Positions 17,523 to 27,208 are shown, counted from the first letter of the stretch. The stretch is DNA of 64,000 nt from an uncultured Clostridia bacterium (GCA_934486735.1 CAKSQL010000009.1:1-64000), one strand, 5' to 3'. Notes: a model not told the origin generated them from the sequence alone. Numbers and translations are program-made.

Positions 17523-19685
17523 TTATCCGATTGCCCGATTTAAGAATGTCACAATCTGTCCTCTCGAGCAAATCATATCGGGCGAAAATGTGGCGTCGCC
17601 TGTCCCGGCGGTCACATTATTCTGCACCGCCCAGTCAACTGCGTCCGAATACTCCGCATCCCATGCAACATCCGAAAAGCTGCTCGGTGCCGAAACGATC
17701 GGCGAGCCTGCGTTTTTCCAGAGATATTCCACAGTGGAAGCTCTTGTGCAGGGGGTTGAGCCTTCAAAACGGCTGCCGGAAACCATACCTTTTTCATATG
17801 CCCAAAGGGCTGCGTGATAGTAATAGTCATCCGTTTTTATATCGGTAAACGGATTTTCGCCGGACGATACCGGTGAGCCGACTGCGCGCCATAGGAATGT
17901 CAAAATCTGCGCCCTGGTGCAAGTATCCATCGGCGAAAACGCAGTGTCGCTCGTTCCTGCCGTAATGCCGTTTTTAACCGCCCAGGCAACCGCCTTTGCA
18001 AAATAGTCGGTGGCCTTTACATCGTTGAATACGGATGTCTGCTCTCTCTCATTCCCGACCTCTGCCATTGTGCCGCCTGCATTTTCGACGGTCAGATAGA
18101 ACGGAATCGAGGCATAAAGATCCATCGTGTAACCCTGCTCCGTTTTTGTCATGTACTCAACGTCTATCGGGACGCAGGAAACCAATCCGTTGCTCGCAGT
18201 GCATATCAGATAATCCTTTTGCATTTCGTCCTCATCGATATAGTTTGTTTTTCCCGATGAAGTTGCAATTGAAGTAATCGGATAGCTAACACCTGCAAAA
18301 AGCTGAACTGCCGTTCCGAGGGTTTCGTTGTCATACGCGCCTGTACCGATATAGTTATATCCCGGTTTCAGAATATTTTCGCGGTGGCCCGGGCTGTTCA
18401 TCCATGCATTCATTGCCCTTGCTCCCGAAACTGCCATGCTCGGCGCGTCACATTTATAAATGTTTTCGCCGGCAGTCGCGTAGGAAAAGTCCGAAATTGC
18501 CGTAAACGGCCGCTCTCCGTTCGGTCTCGTATGCGAGAAAGACTCCGTAAGCTCAACCTCACGAATGTTGCATGCCTCCTGGAGCGGCTCTATCATGGTC
18601 AGCAGACTCCGACCCTCTTTATTGCGCTCAACATTGACAATTCTTAAAATTTCCCATTCTTCCTTATTGACCGAAAGTCTGTCGGTCGGCAGATCACGAT
18701 ACATCTTCGGAAGCTTTCTTTCAAAGCGTATTTCGCGCGCTTCCGAACCGAGCATGATTGTAACATACGCGATAATTTTGCCGTCCTCTTGGTAAGTCGC
18801 ATTTGTTTTGTCAAAGCTTTTCCATGAAACCGAGGAACCGTTTTTAACCGCCGCCTGCATCTTTTCCATTATCATCTCCTGCGTTACGCGGTTGTTATAG
18901 GCAATGTTGTCAATCGCGGTGCTGATCAAATGTCTGTCCTCGTCAATCGCCTGCGTCTCTGCATTAACAACAAGCGGAAGTGTCTTTGCAGCCGTAACGG
19001 CGTCTGTTGCATTGCCGCAGGTCAAAGCAAATGTCGCGGATACGGTGCCCTCAACAGTGCTCGTTGATTTTGTGATTGTGAAGTTGCCCGGCTCGATTAT
19101 CACCGTCACGCCGCTGTCCTTTCCGACCGCGTCCTGTGCCATTTTAAGCATGTCATCCGCAGTGGTATCGTTGGAAACCTCGAACTCCCAAATTGCCGCA
19201 TTTATTGCACGTTTTGCAGCCTCAAGGCTCTTTTTCTCGTCCGCTGTAGGCTCGGCTTTGGGAGTATTTCCGTCATCTACGGAAATGCCGCCGCTCGCCG
19301 CGCCGCTGCCGGCTATCGGAATTTCTTTTTTTACCTCGCATGCCGCCTCGCCGTCATCAAGAAAAATACTGACCTGGGCGCTGATGTACCCGGCTTGATT
19401 CGCGGTCGGCGTTACCCTTTTGAACTTTTCCACAAGAAAGCCTGCACCGGTTGTCGCCTCCGTTGAATAGTCACATGCCTGAGCCACAAGGCTTTCCAAA
19501 TCATCTTTGGTAAAGTTTTCGTCGACATCCGCTTTTTCAAGCATGTCCAAAAACTGCTGCATGTTTTTTTCAACCGCGGTCTCGGCATCCTCCACAACAG
19601 TGAACGAATAAGCCGCCTGCAGCGGAAGCTGCACCGCACCTACTCCCAGTGCCGCCGCGCAGATTATCGCTAAAAATTTTTTCAT
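17523..19685 (-). CDS. secreted CAP-domain protein with SLH anchor
   Basis: A 720-residue exported protein. Signal peptide about 1-25; then about three alpha-beta modules related to those of the neighbouring SLH protein (for example TTADDMLKMAQDAV and VTQEMIMEKMQAAVKNGS). A CAP/SCP domain at roughly 340-470 shows SHTRPNGERPF, GENIYK and MNSPGHRENIL. Three SLH repeats close the protein (FSPMDTCTRAQILTFLWRA). CAP domains of bacteria are variously linked to wall or sporulation roles; none can be assigned here. It has its own promoter at 19722-19750 and a GAGGAGG ribosome site. Confidence 0.88.
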   Translation of the reverse strand: MKKFLAIICAAALGVGAVQLPLQAAYSFTVVEDAETAVEKNMQQFLDMLEKADVDENFTKDDLESLVAQACDYSTEATTGAGFLVEKFKRVTPTANQAGYISAQVSIFLDDGEAACEVKKEIPIAGSGAASGGISVDDGNTPKAEPTADEKKSLEAAKRAINAAIWEFEVSNDTTADDMLKMAQDAVGKDSGVTVIIEPGNFTITKSTSTVEGTVSATFALTCGNATDAVTAAKTLPLVVNAETQAIDEDRHLISTAIDNIAYNNRVTQEMIMEKMQAAVKNGSSVSWKSFDKTNATYQEDGKIIAYVTIMLGSEAREIRFERKLPKMYRDLPTDRLSVNKEEWEILRIVNVERNKEGRSLLTMIEPLQEACNIREVELTESFSHTRPNGERPFTAISDFSYATAGENIYKCDAPSMAVSGARAMNAWMNSPGHRENILKPGYNYIGTGAYDNETLGTAVQLFAGVSYPITSIATSSGKTNYIDEDEMQKDYLICTASNGLVSCVPIDVEYMTKTEQGYTMDLYASIPFYLTVENAGGTMAEVGNEREQTSVFNDVKATDYFAKAVAWAVKNGITAGTSDTAFSPMDTCTRAQILTFLWRAVGSPVSSGENPFTDIKTDDYYYHAALWAYEKGMVSGSRFEGSTPCTRASTVEYLWKNAGSPIVSAPSSFSDVAWDAEYSDAVDWAVQNNVTAGTGDATFSPDMICSRGQIVTFLNRAIG

Positions 19686-19721
19686 CTGAGCATATTCCTC
19701 CTCTAAAATAATGTCACTGTA

Positions 19722-19750
19722 ATTTTATCACAAAAGCAAACGAATTTCAA
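19722..19750 (-). promoter_or_regulatory. sigma-A-type promoter for the CAP-SLH gene
   Basis: Minus strand TTGAAA (19745-19750), 17-base spacer, TAAAAT (19722-19727), about 37 bases before the start codon. Confidence 0.65.
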
Positions 19751-19994
19751 GACAGCATTTTCACAAAATACGCGCATTTGTTTTGGGGGATAGACAAAAC
19801 TTTTTTCCGATTTCGGCATACTATTGCCAAAATCGAAAATTATCACCGTTTTGCAAAACAGCTGTTCAAATGAGCACTTGTCCGACGCTCTCGCAAGCCG
19901 CGGCTTTTAGCAAAAAAGCTTTTAGCAAAATCCGCAGGTATAAAATTAAAGCATCATTTATGATTTTTCCGGCATGCGAAATTTCCCGCAAGCT
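19751..19994. other. intergenic DNA without a recognised feature
   Basis: Together with the flanking promoter and terminator this 373-bp gap between the ferredoxin and the CAP-SLH gene has no credible gene. A short direct repeat GCTTTTAGCAAAA occurs twice near 19910-19930. Confidence 0.5.
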
Positions 19995-20054
19995 CAAAAA
20001 AACATGCCGCCTCAAGGATATTATTGTTCATCCTCTTTCGGCAGCATGTTTTTT
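19995..20054 (-). terminator. ferredoxin terminator
   Basis: Minus strand AACATGCTGCC ... GGCGGCATGTT followed by a seven-base T-run, starting 4 bases after the ferredoxin stop codon. The loop is about 27 bases. Confidence 0.75.
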
Positions 20055-20058
20055 GTTC

Positions 20059-20229
20059 TTACTCCTGCTCGGGAGCGCCTACCGGACAAACGGAAGCACA
20101 AGCTCCGCACTCCAGACAAGCATCCGCATCGATTACATATGCAGAATCACCCTCCGAGATGCAGCTTACGGGACATTCCGCAGCGCAAGCTCCGCAGCTG
20201 ATGCATGCATCACTGATTTTATATGCCAT
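20059..20229 (-). CDS. 2[4Fe-4S] ferredoxin, clostridial type
   Basis: A 56-residue low-potential electron carrier. It begins MAYKISDACISCGACAAEC and has two C-x2-C-x2-C-x3-C-P motifs: Cys 9, 12, 15, 19 and Cys 38, 41, 44, 48, the standard crossed ligation for two 4Fe-4S clusters. Length matches the classic 55-residue clostridial ferredoxins. AAGGAGGTG lies ahead of the ATG with good spacing, there is a promoter at 20284-20312 and a terminator at 19995-20054, so it is a complete single-gene unit. The electron partners cannot be told from the context. Confidence 0.95.
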   Translation of the reverse strand: MAYKISDACISCGACAAECPVSCISEGDSAYVIDADACLECGACASVCPVGAPEQE

Positions 20230-20283
20230 TCGAAAACACCTCCTTAAGATTCTGACAGGATAATGAATATCCGTTCAAAAGCT

Positions 20284-20312
20284 ATTATAACACACTTTTT
20301 TTATTTATTCAA
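20284..20312 (-). promoter_or_regulatory. promoter for the ferredoxin gene
   Basis: Minus strand TTGAAT (20307-20312), 17-base spacer, TATAAT (20284-20289). The -35 lies in the last codons of ricT, so ferredoxin can be transcribed separately from ricT. Confidence 0.65.
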
Positions 20313-21177
20313 GGTTTTTTGCAATTTCTTCATCAAAATTTTCGTCTTTTTTCTGACGCTTTGCCGACCGCTTCAAAAGCTTGACCTCATCCACCCTAAA
20401 ATCCTGCAATGCGCTTTCTTTATCTCCCTCAATTTTGACCTTGAGCATGCCTTTTATCAAGTTTACATACTCGACAGTTCCCTTGCCCATCGGAGTGTTT
20501 ACAACCGATCCCTGTTTGGGAGTCTTGCGCAAAAGCTCCTCATATGTTTCCTGCTCATATTTAAGGCAGCACATGAGCCGTCCGCATGCGCCGGATATTT
20601 TGGTCGGATTCAGGCTCAAGCCCTGGTCCTTTGCCATTTTCATCGATACAGGCTCAAACTCGCCCAAAAACTGCGAGCAGCAGAGCGAACGTCCGCACAC
20701 GCCTATGCTTCCGACCGTCTTTGCCTCATCCCTTACGCCGATTTGCCTAAGCTCGATTCTCGTTTTCAGCGCGGTTGCCAAATCCTTGACAAGCTCGCGG
20801 AAATCCACACGTCCGTCGGCGGTGAAGTAGAACATAACCTTCGACGTGTCAAATGTGTATTCCACCTCCACAAGCTTCATTTCCAGTTTGTGTTCCTTTA
20901 TTTTTTTAAGACATATTTCATAAGCACTGCGCTCTTTTTCCTTGTTTTTCTCGCGGCGCTCCATGTCCTCTTTTGTAGCAATTCTTATAATATTTTTCAG
21001 CGGCTTTGACAGTTCCTCATCCGCAATTGCCTTTTCCGCCATAACAACTCTGCCCATTTCCATACCGCGCGCCGTCTCGACAATAACGCAATCGCCGATT
21101 TTCACGCTCAGCTTTTCCGGGCGAAAATAATATATCTTACCGACCGGTTTAAATCTTACTCCAACTACCTCTGTCAT
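20305..21177 (-). CDS. ricT: PSP1-domain protein RicT (YaaT)
   Basis: A 290-residue PSP1 C-terminal domain protein. In Bacillus RicT/YaaT acts with RicA and RicF in an Fe-S-containing complex that affects RNase Y and entry into sporulation and competence. The protein has the conserved VGVRFKPVGKIYYF start, and the cysteine motifs CGRSLCCSQFLGEF and CGRLMCCLKYE expected for cluster ligands; a basic C-terminal tail follows. Start choice: MTEVVGV at 21177 by homology; in-frame ATGs at 21189 and 21204 exist, and the GGAAAGG tract is nearer the 21189 one. RNase Y is also in the window (34.6 kb). Confidence 0.9.
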   Translation of the reverse strand: MTEVVGVRFKPVGKIYYFRPEKLSVKIGDCVIVETARGMEMGRVVMAEKAIADEELSKPLKNIIRIATKEDMERREKNKEKERSAYEICLKKIKEHKLEMKLVEVEYTFDTSKVMFYFTADGRVDFRELVKDLATALKTRIELRQIGVRDEAKTVGSIGVCGRSLCCSQFLGEFEPVSMKMAKDQGLSLNPTKISGACGRLMCCLKYEQETYEELLRKTPKQGSVVNTPMGKGTVEYVNLIKGMLKVKIEGDKESALQDFRVDEVKLLKRSAKRQKKDENFDEEIAKNLE

Positions 21178-21283
21178 ATTTATATCCATAGCCTTTCCAC
21201 TCATAATAATTATTAACGCTTTTCATACATTAATATTATTATAATACACAAATTGAAAAAAGTCAAGTTTTTCAGCGGTTTGG

Positions 21284-22207
21284 TTACTTTCTTCCCTCCA
21301 AGTATCCGGTCACTTCCTCGATAAAGACCTTGCCTATATCGCTCAGAGCATTTTTCTTCTTTATTATATATCCAATCTCCATGGAGCTGTTGGGATTGTT
21401 CTCGTCCGCTTCAAACGGCACCGCTATGAAATCGCTCCCGTTCAGCTCCTCGCATATAATTCCCGAGCAGAGAGTATACCCGTTTACCCCAACCATAAGA
21501 TTAAGCATTGTCGCCCGGTCGGTCGCCTTTATCATGCGCTGATATTCGTTTGTGCTCAAAATTTCCTCCGCAAAATAAAACGAACCGTTTTCGCCCTGCT
21601 CGAATGAAAGGCAAGGGTAGTCCGCAAGCTCGTCAAAGCTTATGGATTTTTGTTTTGCAAGCGGATGCTTCCGCCAGATGTACACATATGCCTTGCAGTC
21701 GATAAGCTTGTGAAAATCGCAGTCGTTTTCTTTAAGCATCTTTTTTATTATCTTTCTGTTGAAGTCGTTCATGTACAAAAGCCCTATTTCGCTTTTGAAA
21801 TTTCCGACATCCTGAATAACTTCAATCGTTTTGGTTTCGCGGATTGCAAATTCATAGTTGAGCGTGTCGAACCGCTTTACGGCATCGGCAAATGCTTTTA
21901 CCGCAAAGGAATAGTGCTGAGTGGATATTCCGAATTTTCTCTTTATATTTTTTGTTTCGACATACTTTTGGCGTATCAGCTCGTATTGCTGATAAAGCTG
22001 GCGTGCATAGAGCAGGAACTCCTCGCCCTCTCTTGTCAGAATAACGCCCCTGCCGGTACGCAGGAAAATCGTGATGCCGATTTCTTTTTCCAAATCCTTT
22101 ATCGCGCTTGTGAGCGACGGCTGGGATATATAGAGCATTTCCGCCGTCTTGTTCATGGAACCGCATTCGGATATGGTTATTGCATAAAAAATCTGCTGCA
22201 ATGTCAT
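21284..22207 (-). CDS. LysR family transcriptional regulator
   Basis: A 307-residue LysR-type regulator. Residues 1-65 form the winged helix-turn-helix (MTLQQIFYAITISECGSMNKTAEML...SQPSLTSAIKDLEKE), followed by the linker helix and a substrate-binding-like effector domain. GGAG lies nine bases before the ATG at 22207. It has its own strong promoter (22313-22342), and its leader carries GC-rich foldbacks (GCAGCGC/GCGCTGC). Neither target genes nor the effector can be read from context: the upstream operon is for rhamnoside use and runs in the same direction. Confidence 0.9.
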   Translation of the reverse strand: MTLQQIFYAITISECGSMNKTAEMLYISQPSLTSAIKDLEKEIGITIFLRTGRGVILTREGEEFLLYARQLYQQYELIRQKYVETKNIKRKFGISTQHYSFAVKAFADAVKRFDTLNYEFAIRETKTIEVIQDVGNFKSEIGLLYMNDFNRKIIKKMLKENDCDFHKLIDCKAYVYIWRKHPLAKQKSISFDELADYPCLSFEQGENGSFYFAEEILSTNEYQRMIKATDRATMLNLMVGVNGYTLCSGIICEELNGSDFIAVPFEADENNPNSSMEIGYIIKKKNALSDIGKVFIEEVTGYLEGRK

Positions 22208-22312
22208 TTGCATCAACTCCAAATTTCAAAAAACGGTGCTGCTGCAGCATAGGTGCAGCGCTGATATGCGCTGCCTCACACCGATTCAATATTTACATAA
22301 ATTATTGTAAAT

Positions 22313-22342
22313 ATTATACCATATTTTGTCCCATACTGTCAA
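22313..22342 (-). promoter_or_regulatory. promoter for the LysR gene
   Basis: Minus strand TTGACA (22337-22342), 18-base spacer, TATAAT (22313-22318): both consensus hexamers. Confidence 0.75.
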
Positions 22343-22362
22343 CCGTACCGCAGCAAACTTTT

Positions 22363-23091
22363 CTACATTCCCAGGATTGTCTCCGCCAAAGAAAACGCAA
22401 ACAGCCAGTTCATATCCCTTTTGGGATGATTTATTTTATTAGCCAAAAGTTCGGTTGTATCCATTCCAAGCTCGCTCAGCCTTTTCCATTTTGCATAGCA
22501 ATCGCATATCGTCACATTATTTTCAATGCACACTTCCCTCGCTGCCGCCATATACGCGTCCATCACGCCCTCATTCTGAAGCTTCATGCAATTTCGGGCA
22601 ATTTCTTTTTCCGCATCGTTTTTTAAATGACAGCTAAGCTCTGTATTCATCATATTCGGAGTCATAAATATAACTTCCGTTCCTTTTAATTTTTTGAATA
22701 TCCCGGCAAGACTCTTTTTGTAATCCTCCAGTCCTTCTATCCCTCTGCCGGCATCGTTCAAACCGAAGCAAACCACAACCAAATCCGGTGAATAACAAAG
22801 AACATCTCTTTCAATCCTCGCGCAGGCATGTACCGCGTTGTCTCCGCTTATTCCCGAATTAATTATATTTATCGGCACACTCGGACAAAGCACCGCAAAA
22901 ATCTCCGCAAGCTTTTTGTGATACGCATTCGCCGGGTCAAAATACGTTTCTATGCACCCGTCGTTTTTTTGATAAAGCTCAAAACAGCCCTGCGTTACGC
23001 TGTCCCCCAAAAATACAATTGTGCATGCCTTTTCCTCAAAATTATTTTGCAGCTTTCTTTTTAAAACATCTGTAAATTTCATTTGATTCAC
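22363..23091 (-). CDS. SGNH/GDSL-family esterase
   Basis: A 242-residue hydrolase with the four SGNH blocks: nucleophile in FLGDSVTQG, Gly in GISGDN, Asn in CFGLND and His in the C-terminal NHP. No signal peptide, so a cytosolic role on imported, acetylated or otherwise esterified sugars is likely. It is the last gene of the LacI-GH78-RpiB operon, one base after RpiB, which fits removal of ester groups from pectin-derived oligosaccharides (inference). Confidence 0.85.
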   Translation of the reverse strand: MNQMKFTDVLKRKLQNNFEEKACTIVFLGDSVTQGCFELYQKNDGCIETYFDPANAYHKKLAEIFAVLCPSVPINIINSGISGDNAVHACARIERDVLCYSPDLVVVCFGLNDAGRGIEGLEDYKKSLAGIFKKLKGTEVIFMTPNMMNTELSCHLKNDAEKEIARNCMKLQNEGVMDAYMAAAREVCIENNVTICDCYAKWKRLSELGMDTTELLANKINHPKRDMNWLFAFSLAETILGM

Positions 23092-23092
23092 C

Positions 23093-23659
23093 TTAATCTT
23101 CCTTATCCATCAGCTCAAGCGGATAATCGCCCAGTCTTTTAACCTCAAATCCGTTTTCCTTAAATTCCTCATAGTCAAACGCATTAAGCTCATCTATCGC
23201 AAGCTTGTGGAACTCATAAAAATTCGGCCACCATTCATAACCGTCGCCCAGATTGTGAGTCAAAAATGCCTCGGCAATTTCTTTCCCCATTTGCGGAGCA
23301 ACATAAAACGCACCCATCGCCAAAACGTTCACTCCGTTACCGGTTATTGCTCTGAGTGCAGCAGGCACGCTCTCCACCACGCCTGCGTGAACGCCCGGGC
23401 ATTTGCTCGCCGCGATATGAATCCCCATGCCGGTGCCGCAGAAAAGGAGTGCGCGCTCAAATTCGCCCTCCGAGATTTTCGCCCCGACCTTCAGTCCGAT
23501 TCTGTGGAACATTTCCTTATCTTCCTCATCCGCCGAACGCACGCCGATATCGGTCACAGTCCAGCCTTTTTCCCTCAGATATTCCACAACCGCCTCTTTG
23601 AGCGGAAATCCCGCAAAATCTGCACCGACCAAAACCTGTTTATCTTTAATGGTTTTCAT
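23093..23659 (-). CDS. RpiB/LacA/LacB-family sugar-phosphate isomerase
   Basis: A 188-residue RpiB-fold isomerase. It shows the phosphate-binding N-terminal GADFAGFPLKE and the active-site CGTGMGIHIAASK with the catalytic cysteine, followed by the usual NVLAMGA. It carries a C-terminal extension of some 40 residues compared with ribose-5-phosphate isomerase B, including a WWPNFYEFHK segment, so it may act on another sugar (a deoxy or branched sugar phosphate). It lies in the operon with a rhamnosidase, which supports catabolic use rather than the pentose phosphate pathway. Confidence 0.85.
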   Translation of the reverse strand: MKTIKDKQVLVGADFAGFPLKEAVVEYLREKGWTVTDIGVRSADEEDKEMFHRIGLKVGAKISEGEFERALLFCGTGMGIHIAASKCPGVHAGVVESVPAALRAITGNGVNVLAMGAFYVAPQMGKEIAEAFLTHNLGDGYEWWPNFYEFHKLAIDELNAFDYEEFKENGFEVKRLGDYPLELMDKED

Positions 23660-23673
23660 AATTGATTACCTCC

Positions 23674-26211
23674 TTATAAATCATAGCTGAAACAATAAAA
23701 TCCCTGTTTCAATATTTTCTTATCTCCGCCGTACTCATATTCGCACTCTGCTCCGTACGGCACATTCACATGTATATTAAGCTTTCCGTAGCGTTTGAAC
23801 CACTTGACATCCACACTTCCGCGCACACTGTCTATATGCGCCTCCGCGCTCTGCAAATCGGTCGGAATTTTGGGGCTGAGCGCAAACTTTTTCCACCCAT
23901 CCGCCTTTGGCACAAGTCCTGCAATTCGGCTGTAGAACCATGCTCCGACCGCTCCGTACATCGGATGATTGTGCGAGTTCATGCCGCTGTCGTTCTTCTG
24001 TTCAAAGCGCTCCCATATCGTTGTTGCTCCGTTTTGTATCATATATCCGAAGGACGGATATTCCTCGCGTGTCATTATCTTCCACGCGTCATCGATATAT
24101 CCGTAATCGGACAGCATTTCAAGGACATATCTCGCCGTCAGATTTCCGCATTTAAATCGGAATCCGACCTCCGCGACCGCATCGTGAAGTCTGTCCGCTG
24201 CCTTTTGTCTTTCCTCCTCCGGCAAAATACCGAGCCAAAGCGCAAATGCCTGCGAGCCTTGCGAGCCTGTCGCCACAACACCGGTTTCCCGATTGTACCA
24301 CTTATTCAAAAATGCCTTTTTCACAATCTCCGCCGCGGCATTATTTTTTTTCTGTTCCTCGCTGTCACCAAGCACTTCTGCCATTTTTGCAAGCATGCGA
24401 TAGTTATAATAATGATACCCTGTTGACATAAGAGCATCGGGAGTAACTGCCGAATTTGCATCCTCAAAGCTTTTGCAGCTGTCCGCCGTTCCTGCCCAGT
24501 CTCCGTAGCACGAGTATGAAATTATTCCGTCCTCCGCCAAATTTGCCAGACAATCGTTCCACGCACGCCAATGCCGATAATTTTCACGCAACAGTGATTT
24601 ATTTGCATAATGCAGCCAGCACTGCCATCCCAAAACCAAATATGACGAGCATACCGGATCTGCCGGTCTGCTCCCGTATATGTACGGCGCAGTACATGTT
24701 ATTGCTCCGTTTTCGTCCTGTTCTGCATTAATATCCGCTATAATTTTCGGAAACAGTCTTAAGACATTAAAGTTGTATGGTGTTTCTTCAAATCGGACCG
24801 TTGCATCATTCAGCCATCCCATGCGTTCATCACGCTGCGGGCAATCGGTAGCAATTCCGTGCAGATTGCCCCTTTCGCCCCTTACAACATTTTCATGAAT
24901 CTGATTAACCAATGCACTGCCGCAATTAAAATAACTTCCGTTATCGACATCACTGTAAACCACAACTGCTGCCACATCCTCAAAATCGGGTACACCGCGC
25001 CAACCGCTGAGCCTCATATATCTGAATCCATGATACACAAATTCCGGACTCCAATACTCATCTGCGTCATGACCGTTTGATATATATTCGTCCAGCGATT
25101 CTGCTGCACGCATACTGTTACGCTCCAGATCACCATTCTCATTGATTTCTTCCGCAAAAATCATGGAAATCTTATCTCCTGCCGTCATACCGTCGGGAAT
25201 CCTTATTTTCGGATAGCCTGCGATATTTTCTCCGAAGTCAAAAATATATACTCCCGGCTCAATCATTATCTTTGAAATCGGTCTGATTCGTCTCTGTTCC
25301 CTTATCGGCTCTGTGCGCTGCGGTTTCAAGCCGCCGATTTTCTCCGCATAGATTGCATGTGTCACACAATCCGAATAATCATATTCCGCCGTATCCCAGC
25401 CGAGCGGCTCTTTTCTTGCGTCATAAGTTTCACCGTCAAACAAATGCGCACGGATTGTTCCGCCGTCAAATGCGTACCAGCTTTCATCGCTTTTAAGAAG
25501 TTCAATACTGCCGTCACAATATTCGCATCTGAGCTCCAATGCCAGCTGCGGTGTTCCGAAAAACTCGACATTTTCCTTTTGCGACGCACCATTCAAATAA
25601 ACTCCGTAATTTCGTCTCCAGCCGTCTCCAAGCTTAACTCCTATGCAGTTTTTACCCTTTTTAATCAGATTCTCCGCCTCAAGTGCGGCAAAATAGCACT
25701 GTCTTTTGTAATTCGACGTAATCGGCTGCAACACTGCACTGTCTGCCTTTCTTCCATTAACTCTCACGCTTTGATATCCGATTCCCGATACATATAAATC
25801 GGCACGCTTTATATCCTTGGTTATCTCAAATTGCTTTGCAAGATATATAGGGCGGCTCCTTTCGCTGTTCGGCTTTGTTATCCATTGCGCGTCAATCGTT
25901 TTCGGAACAACGCGAAATTCGCCGAATGCCTCGCCGCTGTTCCCCTTATCGTCCCACAGCCGCAGCTGCCACCTCGGACGCATACCGGGGACAAGCTTTT
26001 CTCCGTCATAACGTGCGGAAAATCCTCCCTCCCGTCTGCCGCTGTCCCAAAGCAATTTATCCCCGTCTTTTACACATATCCTATACGCGCAAATCACCGC
26101 CGTATTATCTTCGTGTTCGACACTCCACGAAAACTCCGGCGCATCGGTCACAACCGCGTATCTGTCCGACGGCGCATTATCAATCATCAATTTAATAGGT
26201 CTAAAATTCAT
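23674..26211 (-). CDS. alpha-L-rhamnosidase, GH78
   Basis: An 845-residue glycosidase without a signal peptide, so it acts on imported rhamnosides. It has the N-terminal beta domains, the concanavalin-like region, and a six-hairpin catalytic domain with ATDCPQRDERMGWLNDA holding the conserved Asp/Glu of the family, and TTIWERFEQ later; a final beta domain closes it. AAAGGAG sits in the end of the LacI gene and the coding regions overlap by 11 bp, so translation is coupled. Together with the RpiB and SGNH enzymes it forms a rhamnoside-use operon. Confidence 0.93.
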   Translation of the reverse strand: MNFRPIKLMIDNAPSDRYAVVTDAPEFSWSVEHEDNTAVICAYRICVKDGDKLLWDSGRREGGFSARYDGEKLVPGMRPRWQLRLWDDKGNSGEAFGEFRVVPKTIDAQWITKPNSERSRPIYLAKQFEITKDIKRADLYVSGIGYQSVRVNGRKADSAVLQPITSNYKRQCYFAALEAENLIKKGKNCIGVKLGDGWRRNYGVYLNGASQKENVEFFGTPQLALELRCEYCDGSIELLKSDESWYAFDGGTIRAHLFDGETYDARKEPLGWDTAEYDYSDCVTHAIYAEKIGGLKPQRTEPIREQRRIRPISKIMIEPGVYIFDFGENIAGYPKIRIPDGMTAGDKISMIFAEEINENGDLERNSMRAAESLDEYISNGHDADEYWSPEFVYHGFRYMRLSGWRGVPDFEDVAAVVVYSDVDNGSYFNCGSALVNQIHENVVRGERGNLHGIATDCPQRDERMGWLNDATVRFEETPYNFNVLRLFPKIIADINAEQDENGAITCTAPYIYGSRPADPVCSSYLVLGWQCWLHYANKSLLRENYRHWRAWNDCLANLAEDGIISYSCYGDWAGTADSCKSFEDANSAVTPDALMSTGYHYYNYRMLAKMAEVLGDSEEQKKNNAAAEIVKKAFLNKWYNRETGVVATGSQGSQAFALWLGILPEEERQKAADRLHDAVAEVGFRFKCGNLTARYVLEMLSDYGYIDDAWKIMTREEYPSFGYMIQNGATTIWERFEQKNDSGMNSHNHPMYGAVGAWFYSRIAGLVPKADGWKKFALSPKIPTDLQSAEAHIDSVRGSVDVKWFKRYGKLNIHVNVPYGAECEYEYGGDKKILKQGFYCFSYDL

Positions 26212-27208
26212 TTTCTTCTCCTTTCAGCGACTCCCGTTTTATTATTTTTGTCGGCAGAATCACATTATTCTTTTTTTCGTCTTTGTCAAGCAAAAGCTCA
26301 ACGCTTTTTTTCGCCATTCCCTCAATATCCTGCTCCACAGTGCTTATCCGCGGGAACGCTATCCGCGAAAAAATAACATTGTCAAAGCCTGCAACGCCTA
26401 TCTTGGGAACGCAGCAATTCATTTCGGAAAGCGCATTGAGCGCCCCTGCCGCAATCATGTCATTAACGCAGATAAACGCGTCGGTGTCGGGACGGCTTTT
26501 CATGATATCTCCGATTGCATCATGTGCTGCCCGATAGCTCAGCTTTTCAAGGCGATATATGTACGAATCAACAACATTTTCCGCCGCCGCTCTTTCAAAT
26601 CCGTCTTTTCTCAAACGGAGAGACACCACCGCGTCATCACCGGTAAGATACGCAATACTCTTGTAGCCCATACCGATAACCCCTCGGGTAAGTCTGTACA
26701 TTCCGTCCTCCAAATCCGACATAACCACCGGCGCTGCGCTTTGCATGCCCTCGTAATAATCGGTGCAGAATACGTACGGGATATGGTAGTTATCCAGCAT
26801 TTCAAGATAGCTCGGATTCGGATTCGCCTTGTTCATCGGGACAAAAGCAACACCCTCAACCCTGTTTTCTATCATATTGGAAATAATCTTTTTCTCCGAC
26901 TCGGGATTATTTTCCGATACCGCGATAATCAGATTATATCCGCGCTCCTTTGTCGCGTCGTTTATGTGCTTGACAAGCGATGCATAAAACACATTTTCAA
27001 TATCGGGAATGATAAGCCCGAGACATCCGCTCTCACGCCTTGCAAGCTTTCGCGCCGATAGGTTCGGAATATATCCGATTTTGTCGGCAACCTCCAAAAT
27101 TTTTTCCCTGGTTTTTTCGTTTACCAAACTGCTGCCGTTCAGCGCCAGAGAAACCGTTGCCTCCGAACACTTCGCACGCATTGCTATATCCTTGATTCCG
27201 ATTGCCAT
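26201..27208 (-). CDS. LacI family transcriptional regulator
   Basis: A 335-residue LacI/GalR regulator. The DNA-binding head (IKDIAMRAKCSEATVSLALNG ... SARKLA hinge helix) precedes a periplasmic-binding-protein-like sensor with the usual ICVNDMIAAGAL and GVAGFDN segments. It is first in the operon with GH78, RpiB and SGNH. A 30-bp perfect palindrome at 27355-27384 directly after the promoter makes autoregulation likely. The Shine-Dalgarno is poor. A rhamnose-containing sugar is a plausible inducer by context. Confidence 0.93.
   Translation of the reverse strand: MAIGIKDIAMRAKCSEATVSLALNGSSLVNEKTREKILEVADKIGYIPNLSARKLARRESGCLGLIIPDIENVFYASLVKHINDATKERGYNLIIAVSENNPESEKKIISNMIENRVEGVAFVPMNKANPNPSYLEMLDNYHIPYVFCTDYYEGMQSAAPVVMSDLEDGMYRLTRGVIGMGYKSIAYLTGDDAVVSLRLRKDGFERAAAENVVDSYIYRLEKLSYRAAHDAIGDIMKSRPDTDAFICVNDMIAAGALNALSEMNCCVPKIGVAGFDNVIFSRIAFPRISTVEQDIEGMAKKSVELLLDKDEKKNNVILPTKIIKRESLKGEENEF

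Noticed and set aside
10605..21204. Shared AGAAAGGCT(A/G)TG sequence ahead of def, ricT and prkC as a possible regulatory motif
   Set aside because: It is most likely the Shine-Dalgarno of this organism with a somewhat long spacer; AGAAAGG or GAAAGG also precedes several unrelated genes.
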